A program made the translations under genes and the position numbers. 64,000 bases of DNA from Diatrype stigma (Eukaryota > Ascomycota > Sordariomycetes > Xylariales > Diatrypaceae): contig JAKJXP020000074.1 in the NCBI GenBank assembly GCA_022225965.2, positions 124,001 through 188,000 of the forward strand. Direction: 5' to 3'. How positions within the stretch are numbered: position 1 is the stretch's first letter; every line of letters begins with the position of its first letter. Below the pieces are notes generated by a model. It was not told the DNA's origin, did no database searches, and saw only the letters and a list, made by a program, of their open reading frames with translations. Shown piece by piece: positions 22,947-35,300 of the stretch.

Positions 22947-24797
22947 TCATCTCTGCCGCAGTATCGTCTCATGTTGTAACCAGAACCTCTTGCACGTCGT
23001 ATGACCCCAATGGTCAGTCCACCACTCCCCAAAGCTGTCCTCGACCTCGTAATCCACCTTAGCGATCCTCTCGTCCCTCTTGAGGCCGCAGACAAGACAA
23101 GCCTTGGGGGCAGTCGGCACCCCCTTCGCCGTTTGGACCTGCATCGCCTCTTTGATCTCGGGGGTCTTCAGGTGCTCAGCGGCAGTCTTCAGCGACGAGT
23201 TGGCAGCCGCCACTGCGGACCGGAGACGGCCTACATGCTCGCTCCAGGTCGCGACGACGTCGGCCGCCTCCCGGTCCTCGCGGGCAGTCTCCGCTTTGTC
23301 GACCGAGGCAAGTTTCATCCCTTTACTCCCGGCAGCGGAAATGGACATCCTCTGCGAAAGGAACTTGTCCCGGTGCCACCTCAACCGCCGCCCGGCGATG
23401 ATGCGGGCCCCCACAACTGTCAACGTGAGGTAGCCTTTGAGGAACTCGATTGTCTTGGGGTCCGACAGGATGCGTTTCTTGATGGAGAACGACTGGCCGC
23501 TGACTGGTTTGTATAATGTTTCATTGGCCTCTTTGAATAATTCCGGGAAGATCGATAACAAAATAGACGGCGGAGGGATATTGGTTGGTGGCAGGTCATC
23601 TTTTGGGGCCTCTAACTCCACATCTGCTTTTGTATCAGCTGGATCCCAGTCCCAAGTCGAGTCTATATCACTCGACACTGCCGGCTTTTGAGCTGCGGGC
23701 GGGTTTTTTGAAACTGGTTTGGCTACGGGCTGTTCCTTTTCGACAGGGAAATCTTCAAATGAACCCCAATCGTCTTCGGGAGCATTGCTACCTGCGGAGT
23801 TATCATCTATTCTTGGCCATGCAGTGATTGGTGTCATTTTGGCCTTCCCTTCCGGTTCTTTCTCCATCTTCTGAGGTGGTGGTGGTGTATTGAGTGCAAG
23901 CCCCGGGAACGGATTTCGTTCGTGGAACGAAGGCGACCTTGGTGCTTGCGGATAGGGGGAAGGGGGCCCACCAAGGTTCAGCCCTGACAGCAGCTGGGAT
24001 GCACCTCCGACCACACTTGTCTGACCACTACTAGGGTGGATCGGAGACAAAAGATCCGGGGGACTCTGAACAGTCTGCACAGTCTCGAAGTCTCCAAAAT
24101 CATCGTCATCTTCTTGCTGCTCGCCATCGAAATCATCAGCGTCAAATAGAAGCTCCGCACTAGTGGGTTCTTTTGGCTTTGGCGGGACGGGTACCGATGC
24201 CCGGTTTAGCACCCGATTATTAGACACAGATGACTTCGCCGTCCATGGAGTCCTTTTGGAGTCTTCTGCAGGCTTCAGGGACTCCGGCAAGTCAACCAAG
24301 TTGTTTGATAATAGGTCTATAGTGGACGCTCTCACAATCCTGGTCCTCATCGGCGTCGAATTCTGAGCGAAGCTTGTCACCTGAGGCCTAGTCCCAATCG
24401 CAGCATTGGACTGGGGGACAACTGGCGCAGGTGCTGGGGCCACAGGCTGTGCGACTTCGAAATCACCCCATGCCTCGTCATCGTCTTCATCATTGAGGTC
24501 CGGGAAGGGACTCTGTGCGGCATTTGGGCCCGGAGATGGAGTCCAGCCAGCTACAGCTGAAGGTTGTTGGTAGTTGAGCCACTGGCTACTCTGCTGATTG
24601 ATAGGCTGGGTTGGAGCTGTCAAGGACCCCGAAGCAGCAGTGGCTCCAAACCCACCAAATTGGAACGATGGCAATGAGGCCGCCGGAGCAGCGGGCTGTG
24701 ATGGCCGGCTCACACTAGCTTTCGGTTGTGGTGGTTGCTGGCTTTGTTGTGTTGGCTTTGAGAAAGGCTCGAATTCGGCAAAGAGGTCAGCAGACAT
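22947..24797 (-). CDS. Clathrin/AP-1 accessory-like protein with acidic WGxF motifs
   Basis: Single exon, 616 aa, from the ATG at 24797 (MSADLFAEFEPFSKP). The first 400 residues are disordered and Pro/Gln-rich but carry three acidic aromatic-Gly motifs: EAWGDFE (about residue 109), DDFGDFE (about 232) and DDWGSFE (about 344). These match the established gamma-ear-binding consensus (aromatic-G-[PDE/x]-aromatic in acidic context) of AP-1/GGA partners such as aftiphilin and the yeast epsins and Laa2. The N-terminal DLF/FEPF could bind other adaptor appendages. The C-terminal 200 residues are predicted ordered and conserved-looking: LLSIFPELFKEANETLY, a helical GARIIAGRRLRWHRDKFL block, and a CLVCG…H…C segment (about residue 567–600) that could bind zinc. 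Inference: a trans-Golgi/endosomal trafficking accessory factor. Orthology to Laa2 or aftiphilin is not established. Confidence 0.75.
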   Translation of the reverse strand: MSADLFAEFEPFSKPTQQSQQPPQPKASVSRPSQPAAPAASLPSFQFGGFGATAASGSLTAPTQPINQQSSQWLNYQQPSAVAGWTPSPGPNAAQSPFPDLNDEDDDEAWGDFEVAQPVAPAPAPVVPQSNAAIGTRPQVTSFAQNSTPMRTRIVRASTIDLLSNNLVDLPESLKPAEDSKRTPWTAKSSVSNNRVLNRASVPVPPKPKEPTSAELLFDADDFDGEQQEDDDDFGDFETVQTVQSPPDLLSPIHPSSGQTSVVGGASQLLSGLNLGGPPSPYPQAPRSPSFHERNPFPGLALNTPPPPQKMEKEPEGKAKMTPITAWPRIDDNSAGSNAPEDDWGSFEDFPVEKEQPVAKPVSKNPPAAQKPAVSSDIDSTWDWDPADTKADVELEAPKDDLPPTNIPPPSILLSIFPELFKEANETLYKPVSGQSFSIKKRILSDPKTIEFLKGYLTLTVVGARIIAGRRLRWHRDKFLSQRMSISAAGSKGMKLASVDKAETAREDREAADVVATWSEHVGRLRSAVAAANSSLKTAAEHLKTPEIKEAMQVQTAKGVPTAPKACLVCGLKRDERIAKVDYEVEDSFGEWWTDHWGHTTCKRFWLQHETILRQR

Positions 24798-25759
24798 GGC
24801 CAACAACAGACCCGCCTAGGTAGTTGAATGGGATACAAAATGAAAGCTAGAACAGAGAATCACACAGACTAGAAGGTATCGCACGTCACGGGATGGGGGA
24901 AATGTGCCAAATTTGAGATATAGTTGAAAGCCAAGATGCCTTAGAGGTAGTTGGGTATATTAGTATCATACGTATGATACGAGGTTGACTGCTGCTTAAC
25001 ACGAACAAAGATAAAGATGAAAACCCGCCAGGCGGAAGCCAGGAGGCCGCTATTGGTCCATTCAGGGGTTGAACCGCTGAGGGGTCCTGAATGGGTCTGC
25101 TAGTTACATACATGTACTTACTAATTACCTAGGACGTACATACATACATACATACCTATGTACGAAGGTCGAGTTCAAAATCAATCGGCATGCCAAGGAA
25201 TTAGTTACAGTACAAATATTGAAATGCTGTACTAAATACTGTACCAAGGCTTAGTGCATTCTGGAAGCTTTAGCTGTTCTGTCAGCCCCTAGATTGCCTG
25301 TATGGTTAGCGGTCTTTAGCACTAAAGCCCCTGAAGTGTTAGCTGGCCAGCTTTATGAACTCAAGGGGCTGTGTACTGTGACTAATTTCTTGGCATGACG
25401 ATTGATTTTGAACTTGACCTTCGTAGGTACATACCTACACTGCGGGGCTGCGTACCTAGGTAACGAGCTGCCAATGCTGGAGTCCACGAGCGCCCCTTGC
25501 AGCCCGCGATTCCCGAGGCGTGCAGGCGTGCAGGCGTGCAGGCGTCGGTTGCTTCTCCGATCGCACCGGCTCTGGGTTTCTGAGTTACAACCTTGGAAGA
25601 CCATTCGCCGCACAATAACTACATACATACCTACTACTACTTACTACTTACTACTTACTGCCTCATCAACTGCTTGTAACTGGCCGCCAACTACCCATTC
25701 CCTCACTCTCATAAACTCAACGTGAAAGAGGCGCACATTTGCGCATCGCCTCTTGCAGT
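24798..25759. other. Divergent promoter region
   Basis: About 960 bp between two divergently transcribed trafficking genes. Contains a CATA tetranucleotide run (about 25137–25157), an ACCTAGGT palindrome (25454–25461) and an 8-bp tandem repeat (about 25516–25545). No coding sequence. Confidence 0.6.
25516..25545 (+). repeat. 8-bp tandem repeat, unit GCAGGCGT
   Basis: Three to four head-to-tail GCAGGCGT units. Confidence 0.8.
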
Positions 25760-28353
25760 ATGCGCTCCTTGGCCGAGTCGACGTAAGTGTGTGCTGGAGT
25801 TGCTGGTTTCATGACCGATAGCATATCAGAGCAACTTTAAGGGGCATGGCTAACAATCGCGGGCTGCAATAGTACAAGATGGCAAGAAACCCTCAAGTAC
25901 AGCTCTAACCTCCCGGAACTGCGGCGAGCTGTCGAGGAGAATGGGGAATCGAGTCCCTGCATTTCAGGATGTAGATCTATATGTTGGAAGGTGTGTCTCC
26001 AACCAAGCCCAGCCTTCCCCACAGGTGAACGACAACCGGATTCAGGAGATGGGATCCTAGTATTCTAGTATATTATCACGCATGTCTGATCAGCAGCGGT
26101 CTTCATTAGGTCTTCCTCTTGAGTCGGACAACAGATATAGACACCTGGAAACACTCGTTGCTCGAATCGAGGAGCAGCTACTCGTCTTTAAGAGACCATT
26201 TCCTGAAATATGTCAACCATCCAGAGTATCTCACTGCCGCATCGTCTGATCCACTGGCAGACGATCCCGACGTAAGTAAAGCCCACTTCCACCACACTGC
26301 GCATCTCTGTATTCACCTCAAGCTAGTCGCCGTGGAACACTCTTCGGCGGGATGAGATACTCCGAGCAGAGATCCTCCAGGATGTGCAACGGCTGCCCGA
26401 AGTGCCCTTCTATCATGAGCCGCGTATTCAGGCCCTCATCCTCGATGTTCTCTTCATATACTGCAAGCTCAACCCGGACGTGGGCGGCTACCGGCAGGGC
26501 ATGCATGAGCTTCTCGCACCGATAGTATATGTTCTTGACCAAGACGCTATCAACCCCGTGGACGCTGCGTCCAAAGCTTCCGCCGACTTGGCGATGGTAG
26601 AGATGCTAGATGCTACGTTCATCGAACATGATGCCTTCGCGCTGTTCTCGAAACTGATGGACCACGCAAAGGTCTTTTATGAAGTAGGCGAGACGGCATC
26701 AAAGGACCCTTCGTCGAGGCCAGGCCTAGATCAACAGCCTCCAACCTCGACTATTGTTGAAAAAAGCCAGTATATACATGAAGTCTGTTTGCGACAGGTA
26801 GACCCCGAACTCTCAGATCACCTTAAGAATATCGAAGTTCTACCACAAGTCTTTCTAATGTAGGTTCAGCTTCTATTCCTGGTTGGGGAAAACTAACAAC
26901 CATGTCGTAGCCGATGGGTCCGCCTCTTGTTCAGCCGCGAGTTTCCTTTTGAACAGGTGCTTGTCCTTTGGGACAATCTATTCGCTGTTGATCCTACCTT
27001 CGAACTTCTAGATTTAATTTGCACAGCAATGCTAATGCGAATACGATGGGACCGTATGTACCATGATATATCTCACCTACGTCAACCATACATAACTAAC
27101 AGATCGCAGTCCTCGGAGCTGACTATTCAGTTGCGCTTCAACTACTGCTCAAGTATCCTCCCCCTCACCCGCCACATAGCCCGCATACTTTTGTTACAGA
27201 CGCCGTCTACCTTCGAGATCATCTCGATACTAGTGGGGGCTCCGCTCTCATAACTAAGTATACAGGGAGGTCGCCCATCCCAGGAGCAGATCACCTAAGA
27301 TCGGATACGCCTAGAGCCGGAGACCAGAGTATGCGACGTAAAGCGACTGGCGCGAGATCACCCCTTTCTCCTTCGCGGTTCATCCAACAGCAAGGAGGCA
27401 TGGAAGCGCTGTTTCAAGGCGCTGCTAAGGGCGTCCTTGAACGAGGTGAGAAGCTCGGCATTAACCAAGCCGTCCGCGATGCCATGTTGGAAATCCGCCG
27501 CAACGTTTCGGAGGCCAAAACCTCCATGAAGGCAAATAGGGAATTGCATTCCGAGTCAAGGCCAAGCACAGCGACTAGAAGCGTCACCGGTATAGAGCGG
27601 AGAAACAAGCAGCTAGCAGCAATGCTGGAAGATACCGTGTCGAAGCTGAAAACACTAGCCACTTCTCCGATTGACGATGAAAAGAAGCATAGGGAAGAAC
27701 TAGAGGTAGCCACAGCAAAGATCCAATTTGTGAGGGTCTACCTGGAAGACTCGACAATGGCTCTACCAGAGCCCACATCACCCAGAACTACACCAGTAAC
27801 GGAGCGAGCGGATGGCGACAGCGAGGCTCAAACTTCTGAGCTTCTTAGTGAGGCAGTAAGTGCAATGAATCTCAACAGCCCATCATCCCTACCATCACCA
27901 CCAGCTGGTGCTGTCGCCGCCACTGCCGCCGCCATTGCCAACCCGGACAACCACCCTCCGCAAGCCGACCCAGATGTCACGGACACCGACCCGCTAGGAC
28001 TCGGCACAGCGACCCCAATCCAGCGGCCTCAGGGCCCCAACCCGACGCGGTCGACGCTCGCCCAGTCCTCCTTCTCCTGGATGCTCGAGCCGGGCGAGTC
28101 TACCTCGTCGTTGCCGTCGTCGCTGCTGTCACCACCACCCTCGTCGTCGTCGCAGCAAGGGGGCGCCTCCTCCTCCACCACCACTCCCGGCAGTCGGCTG
28201 AAGAACAGCGCGCTAAACCGCAAGTCGGTGAACGCGGCCCGCGAGCGCACGGCCTTCCTGTTCGGCGAGGTGCCGACCGACGAGAAGGGCCAGCCGGCTG
28301 CGCTGCCTGACGACATGTTCGGGATGGAGCTCATGGGGAAGTCGAAGAGCTAG
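25760..28353 (+). CDS. TBC-domain Rab GTPase-activating protein, TBC1D5-like
   Basis: Six exons: 25760–25782, 25873–25990, 26110–26271, 26327–26859, 26911–27053, 27110–28353; 740 aa, all junctions GT–AG and in phase. The first 23-nt exon begins MRSLAES; exon 2 supplies the TBC start (SPCISGCRSICWK). Within the TBC domain the catalytic arginine finger (ILQDVQR, Arg about 123) and glutamine finger (GYRQGMHELL, Gln about 158) are both present, so it should be an active GAP. The blocks LLAPIVYVLDQ, EHDAFALFSKLM, and RWVRLLFSREFP resemble human TBC1D5, a Rab7 GAP associated with retromer and autophagy. The C-terminal 350 residues are Ser/Pro-rich with a short coiled-coil-like region (IERRNKQLAAMLEDTVSKL). 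Expected to act on a Rab at endosome/vacuole membranes; the Rab partner cannot be read from sequence. Confidence 0.9.
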
Positions 28354-31300
28354 CCAGAGCTGCTGCTTGCTTAGTTTAAGGGTCGAGTAGGTAGGCGGCT
28401 TGGTCGATAGGTACTTATTTGCGTTGGTTGGCTTCTCTTGTATACGTACGTATATCCGCTGAATGCCTGGCCTGTGGATGCGAAGACCCCTGAGTGCTTA
28501 TTTGGCTATTTGGTTGCGAGGCATTCATGTGTTTTGATTGCGCCCCGCGAGGTTGAAGCTCTTTAAAATGGCTCTCTTGCCACGCGTATACATACATATT
28601 CTGATTATTCTGATGAGTCTACGAGCAGCTTTGCTGGTGCCCCATCGTAGAGCACCAATTAGTCAAGTATAGCCTTAGGATGTATGCCAGCATTTCGCAA
28701 ACCTCTTTTAAGCATGGTTGCAATGGTATCTATATCTAGCACCAGATATACACATGCATTCGGTATTATCTTGCTACAGATGAAAGCTGGACAAGCAGAT
28801 AGAGAAACAATACTCTACAGGATGTTTCTATACGAGAAGCCATAAAAAGACACATACAGAGGTTGATCTTTTAGAACATGCTAGCTATATAAGATTGCAT
28901 CCATGTCAAGTAGATACTTACAACAACTTCATAACTCTGTAATTAGGTCAGGCACGGTGGAGCTTCAGTCTTATAGCCCCCCGTATCGTATTTCTCGTCT
29001 TAAAAATCACACCCCAGGATGGAGAGTCGTTCACTGGCAGAGGCATCCACTCAGCCACTCCATTATTCACAGGTTCATCCTGACGAGTCATCCCTGGGTA
29101 GGAGTTCGTAATAGGTGATGATCGGCTAGGGTTCCCGAGTTCAAAGGGGGCTAGCGTTCACGAGGAGGCAGTTCATGTCAAGCTGATCGAGCATCTGAAG
29201 ATATACTACAACTACCGTGCCCATCAAATGTGTTATAAGGACTTGTTGACGTAGCACACCGTATCTGAGTCTCAAACTAGCGATGCATTCTCGTATCAAT
29301 CCGGCCAATGTGGCGTTTTCATGCAAGTGATCTTGAACCCACCAGCACTGGCCACCCATGTATAAGATCGACACAGATCTTTGAACTGAAGAGTGTAACG
29401 TTGACTCTGTTTGTCTACGCTTCTCTTATAAATAAACGGTCTGGAAATGGACGGCGATAGCTGCCGTGCCATACTATGAAAACTAGACAGCGAGACGACT
29501 ATGGCCAATTCAGCCAAGACCAGTACTATATTGAATCTGGACGTATCTGGACGTATAAGCTTGAAAACCAGCAGTATAGCCGCTAACGACTATGTCTTAC
29601 CTATGTACTAACTAGGTACTGGATTTTACGCCGCATCGCCAACAGAGCTTTGGGATCTGCGCTTACTTAGGGGATTGATCCCCGCTGTTGATCACATGGG
29701 AGCTGCCCGTCATGACGAGCAGGATCCCTCGAATGCTCTCGGTAGGCAAGTTGACAGGTCGCTTGAACGGTGCATGGCATCCGACGCTGGGGGAACGTGG
29801 GAGTGGGAGCGGCACGGCAAGCATGCGGATGTCCGCGGGTCGTCGCGTCCCATGCTGGCTGGCTACCCACATGATTATATCGTCGGGTTGTTGACGACAG
29901 TCGGACAGCCATGAGCCTCTCCTTTGGATGTGGTCGGCCACAAGGCAAGACCTCCAGATGCAGCACCTAGGCAGGACATGCAGGAATTGCAACGCTGCAT
30001 CATGGGCACCAATGGTCTTAGACACAGTCAACACAATGGGTGTATCGGTGAAGATCTAGAACTACGCCGTAGTTAATTACCTACATACCAAGTAGAATGC
30101 CCCCGGCCGTGAAGCCGCCGGAAGCGCAGCCCTTGAGACAACAACCTGGAAGGTAGCTGGCTGGGTACTTATATAGTAGGTTTGCAGCTATGGCCCAGCT
30201 GATAAGATAAGTGCCTACCTACAGAGGCAATGATAATGATAATAATGGCTTGCCTAACCTATAACCACGAAGAACTGCTCCCAGTTGATCTAGTACCGAG
30301 GGGGAATGGTCAAGAAGCTACCTAGTATCACTGACATCATCGCCCACAATTATATGAAGCATCACCCCACGCTTTTCTATAGGAATGAAGAGGCCGTGGT
30401 AGACGAGGTGCCGACGACTGTTATAACAATCATAAAGCGGCATAGAAACGTGTGGACATGTTCTCCAAATCCTGAAGATTGATTTAACCATGGTGCCTAT
30501 AACATCGTATTACAGAATCTTATTCGATCATGATATACTTACATAGTATGGTATACCTAGGTAGGACCCTTAATTTGACCAAATACGTCCATTAGGTAAA
30601 CGCCTACCTATCAACGTCGTCTATTCTCTTGCCAGACATTTGAACCCCCCACTACCTTATTAGGTCTATCACTCGAAGGAGAAAGACGGTGCCAGCACCA
30701 TTGAACTATAAGTGTATGAGCGAGCTATGAAATACTTTTACTATTTACCTCTTAAGCTAAACTAACAAGGGGGCATTTTGCTGACTTAAAGTTCAGTCTA
30801 TGCTTTGAGTTGAAATATAGTCTATAAAGCAAGACATTCATTCGACAGGAAATCTATACAAAGACGAATGTTAAGGACCAGACCACAAAACAATACTGCC
30901 CACCTAGGCACTATTGTGTCGTTGAAAGTAAAGGGTGAGAGAAAAAAGAAGATTCTATCTCCAGTAAGCAATCTGTTAGTGCACATACATCCCAAGCCCT
31001 TTCTTAGCACAATAGGAAGTGGGTAGGCGTCTCTAATATGTATCTCTCATGTGATTTGCGCATTGGAAACCAGGTTCATCAAACACCATCAACTTCGAGT
31101 CAGCAAAGCAGGAAATAACCTAAAAACAGATTCGATGAGGTACAGCAAAATACTTACGAAATAGTGAAGACAAGCAGATGCGTTGAGGTAGCCCGCATAC
31201 CCAGCCGACCAGGGGTTCCCCGGCTTTTGCAGCATCCCCGGTAGCTACCTACAGTTGTTAGTATTGTACATACCTACATACTTCGTACAGTCAACTGCTA

Positions 31301-32377
31301 CAAGACTGCTACCAAACCCAAGCCTGGTAACCAGTCAGACTGTCGATCAAACCGCCAATTGTGTGTCAGTCAGCTGCCCACCTTTGTATCAGAAGCTCAA
31401 AGTTGGAGGTAAGCTACTAATCGAAAAGTTCATTTCATGTTTGCAATGTTTCGGTTTGCAATGCTGTGGCCAGTTGGTAGTTTGCATCGTTGGGGCCTCA
31501 TAACACATTGACCCCTCCGCCCCTCATCCTCACTGCCTCAGTACATACTGTGATACCTGGGTACATACAATCAGCCTATGCATCTGCATGCTGGGCTGGC
31601 AGTTCGTGTCCCGAAGCGTGTATATCCCTGTAGTCCTTCTGTATTACAGCTATGCAGGCGCTGCGGCCACCCGCTAACTCAAGACGGCCATGCCGCGTTC
31701 CAGCGCTCCCAGCCTGAGTCCCAGTGCTTGCTCCCAGCGCTCGCAGTGCTTCCAGTGCGTCCAGTGGCTAGCTCCAGTGGGCTCACGAACGTTAGCTGCA
31801 TTAGTTGCACAACAAGGCTAATTGGAGTCTAGATCCCTACCCATATTTGCTATATCTCGCATTCATCATTGGTCTTAGCCTTTCTTTAACCCCGCGCCCG
31901 AACGGTTCCACGTCTACTCGACTTTGACGAAGGTGGAAGATCCATCATCCAACGTTGAAAAGATCCAGCAGATCCAGAAAACTCCAAAAAGAGGTCACAA
32001 GGATCCATGCTCCGTTTCCCACCTCCTTCTAGACAGCTTTTAGACAGCTTCTACCGCCAGGCAGCCAGACAGCGAGACTTCGCACGCATATCCAACTCAA
32101 CACACCAAGGAACCGAGAGAACAGGAAATACACATATACACTTACATATACACGGGCATACACGTACACGTACACGCACACGCACACGCACACACGTGCT
32201 TACCTGACGTTGGTATCGATATCTGCTACATACAGCCATCTATCTACCTCTTACCGACCGAACCGTTTGTCGGTTACTGTAGGTAGTTCAAGTCGCACAG
32301 CTTCCGGTCCGGCCGAAAGAGAGAGCTCCCGCGCCTCTCGGTTACTCGGTTACGCTCCTCGATATCATAACCACATT
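28354..32377. other. Long intergenic region, no gene supported
   Basis: About 4 kb. A minus-strand frame around 29296–29560 reads hydrophobic at its start but has no ATG and a stop soon after; not called. One ACCTAGGT palindrome at 30555. An imperfect CCAGTGC-type repeat lies near 31700–31780, and CA/CGTACA-type repeats at about 32128–32200 lie in the presumed 5' UTR or promoter of the kinase gene. Confidence 0.5.
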
Positions 32378-35300
32378 ATGAAACAGCTCCATGGCGGAGG
32401 TCAGGACAACGGTGAGTAAACCCTCGCTGTTGTCGGTCGGGTGTCACGGAAAGGAGGGCGAGGGGGGAGAGGAATACGACGTATCACAAGAAAGAGGCGT
32501 AGGCGTACATGACTGTTACCTCACCTCACCTCACCTCCAATGCAAATGCAAATGCAAATCCACATGCGGCATGGCCACTGATGTCCGATCCCACACACAA
32601 GGCGCCGAAACGCACTCCCGCTCGCAGGATGGAGAGCCCCAACGAGAGCGCGGCCGGAATAAGCAGCTTTCGCCGCACCTACAGATCCCCAAGAACCGAA
32701 GCACCGGAAACCTCGCCGTCGTAGCGGAAGGTGCTGGCGATGCTGAGCGGGCGTCGAGGTTCCGGTTTTCCTTTGATGCCGGGTCAGGTGCCGCCCTAGA
32801 CTACGACTCTATGGCAAGGTGAGTCCTGACTTGTTAGCTGCATGCTCCTACCCTCTCAGATGACGGGTGCATTGAAGTATATATGTATATGTGGATGTAT
32901 ATGTCTCTGGATCTCGTGGCTACTCTTGCAGCTTACACCACCACCACCACCACTACCACTCACTAATCCCGTTCCAACACCTCCCCCCAACCTTGTCACA
33001 TGATTATAAACTATGCGAGCTTTTTACACTGTTTCGTCTGCCTGGTTATAACCGGCCACCTCGAAGACATTGTAGCCTAGCACAGCCTCGTTCAGCCTAC
33101 TTGGTCGCTGGTACACCTAGCCTAACCAGCATACAATAAAACAAACATCTTTTCTAATAACTCTTCTCAAACAGGTCTCCCATATTGACGGATCACGACC
33201 ATGGACTTGGTCTATCCGGCCTACGACGAATACGCCAGCAGCATCCCCTCCGCACCCCTACTTTACCGTCAACCGCCGCTTCGTCGAGAAGCCCCTCGGT
33301 CGGCAACCCAAGGTCAACTTCCATGTCCATGATCCTGCCTGCAGGCCATCAAATGCTCACATCACCCGGCCCATCGTCTCCCGCCTTTACCGAAGACCTA
33401 TCGCGATTTCCCTCGGAATCGTTACACTCGTTCTCCTTCGCCCACCAGTCCGAAGACTCCCTCCATAACCGCCAGAATGTTCTCAAGAGGTCGTTGGAGT
33501 TCATGAAAGATCGTATGGGTTGGCACGTCTCGTCCAATGCGGCGATTGCAAGTGCTCAGGCAAGAGTAACTGGAGATTACGAAACTCAGACCATGCTTGA
33601 TCTACTCGCTAGGGCACACCTTGTTGGAGCAGGGAACTTACCGCCAAGCGCCGATTCGTCATTCGTCCCTGGACCCCTGACTGGTCCAGCCGATGTTTCT
33701 GGGAACAACATCTTCGATAGGCAGTTTATCCCTAGGACGAGCAGTCCAGAATCCTATGCAACGCCTTTAGTTTCGCCCGGCACAAGTCCCAGCCTAGGTC
33801 CCGATCGACCTCCTACTTCTGACTCTGAGCCCGCGAGAGGTGATGACAACCGAGAACCGTCTTTGGTGCAGCTTGACGCGCCTAAGAAACAAACGGGCTC
33901 CGCAGAGTCTTCAAGGACACCGACAGACGAAAGTGGCACGACGGCCAAAACGTCACCGCCACCATCACCATCAAGGCGGCCAAGCTTCCGAAGGACTTTC
34001 ACTGATGTAGGATCTGCGGCGTTGCAGCAGAAGCTTGTCGATACGATGGCGCAACCATATCACGCCAACAAGGGCCCGCTTCCGGAGGCACTCCTCTCTC
34101 CGGTGCCGCTTCAGCCTGGGCTATCCTCGCTTAACGCGCCCGGAACCCTGGTTTCCGCAGTTCATGGTCACTCGCCCCGATGGGTACCGGCAGCTCAAGC
34201 CATTTTTACGACCGAGTCCAAGCCTCCGTGGACCATCATCGCCGCTAATGACTTAGCCTGTTTAGTTTTTGGCGTGACGAAGGCCGAAGTCCGCAAGATG
34301 GGTATTCTCGAAGTTGTGCAAGAGGAGAGGAGGGCATGGCTAGAATCGAGGCTATTGCAGCTTGAGTCAGATGACGTGAACCAGATGTCCCCAAAGGCGG
34401 CTGCTTCACCTACACAGCCCACAAGTGGCTCGTCCTTTCTCGGTGGTCGTGGGGGGATCACGGCACAGCTACTGAGCAAGCCGAATTCCCGAGCACAACG
34501 GCCAAAAACCCCGAACCGACGTTCCCAGACTATTCACAGCGGCGGTATAACCCCTTCGAAACTACGATCCCGTTCCAGGTCGAGGGGCGTACTACTCTGC
34601 GGTGATGTTGTGCCTATCCAAAAACGGAATGGTGCAACGGGGTCTGCAAGCCTCTGGGTGAAAGAAAAGCGAGTGGGACTCATCTGGGTTCTCGAGGAAA
34701 TCCACGAGCATCTGGCTTTCGTTAGCCTTGACGACGACGGATTGGTCACCAAGGCTAGCGGGGACACGCTGTACATATGGGGCAAGGAGAAGCTGGAGGC
34801 TGGAACGGACATCGGCAAGCTCATCCCACGAATCCCACGGCAAGGCATCGACCCGAGATACGGCCCAGTTGACTACGCTCAAATTGCCAGACGGAAGTAC
34901 TTCACATGCCAAAACAACGGAGACATCAATATTCCTACCACAGTCAGTCAGACGAGAGGTCAAGCAGAGCTTCGTGTATCGAGTTTCCCACATATTGCGG
35001 GAATCATTGTGGTGTCTCCAGATACATTGAAGATAAAGAGTTCTAATTCGGCCTTTTCTGGCGCTCTGTTTGGCTATGAGAAACCGGAGGGTTTGTCACT
35101 GAATGCGCTTTTACCGGACTTCGATAAAATCCTGGAGATTCTGACAACCCATGACGGAATTGAGCTGCTGGATGGTATAGTCATCCCGGAACATAGTTTC
35201 AGAAAAGCCTCCGCTTTACTCGGGTTGCAGCAGGGGAGGCCGGATGCTGCTGCTACCTTCCTCAACCCTGATGGAGTGCCAGCCAAACACCGTGATGGTG

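Noticed and set aside
29141..29560. Possible third secreted protein on the minus strand
   Set aside because: Hydrophobic start has no ATG, only one or two cysteines, and no splice path to a longer frame.
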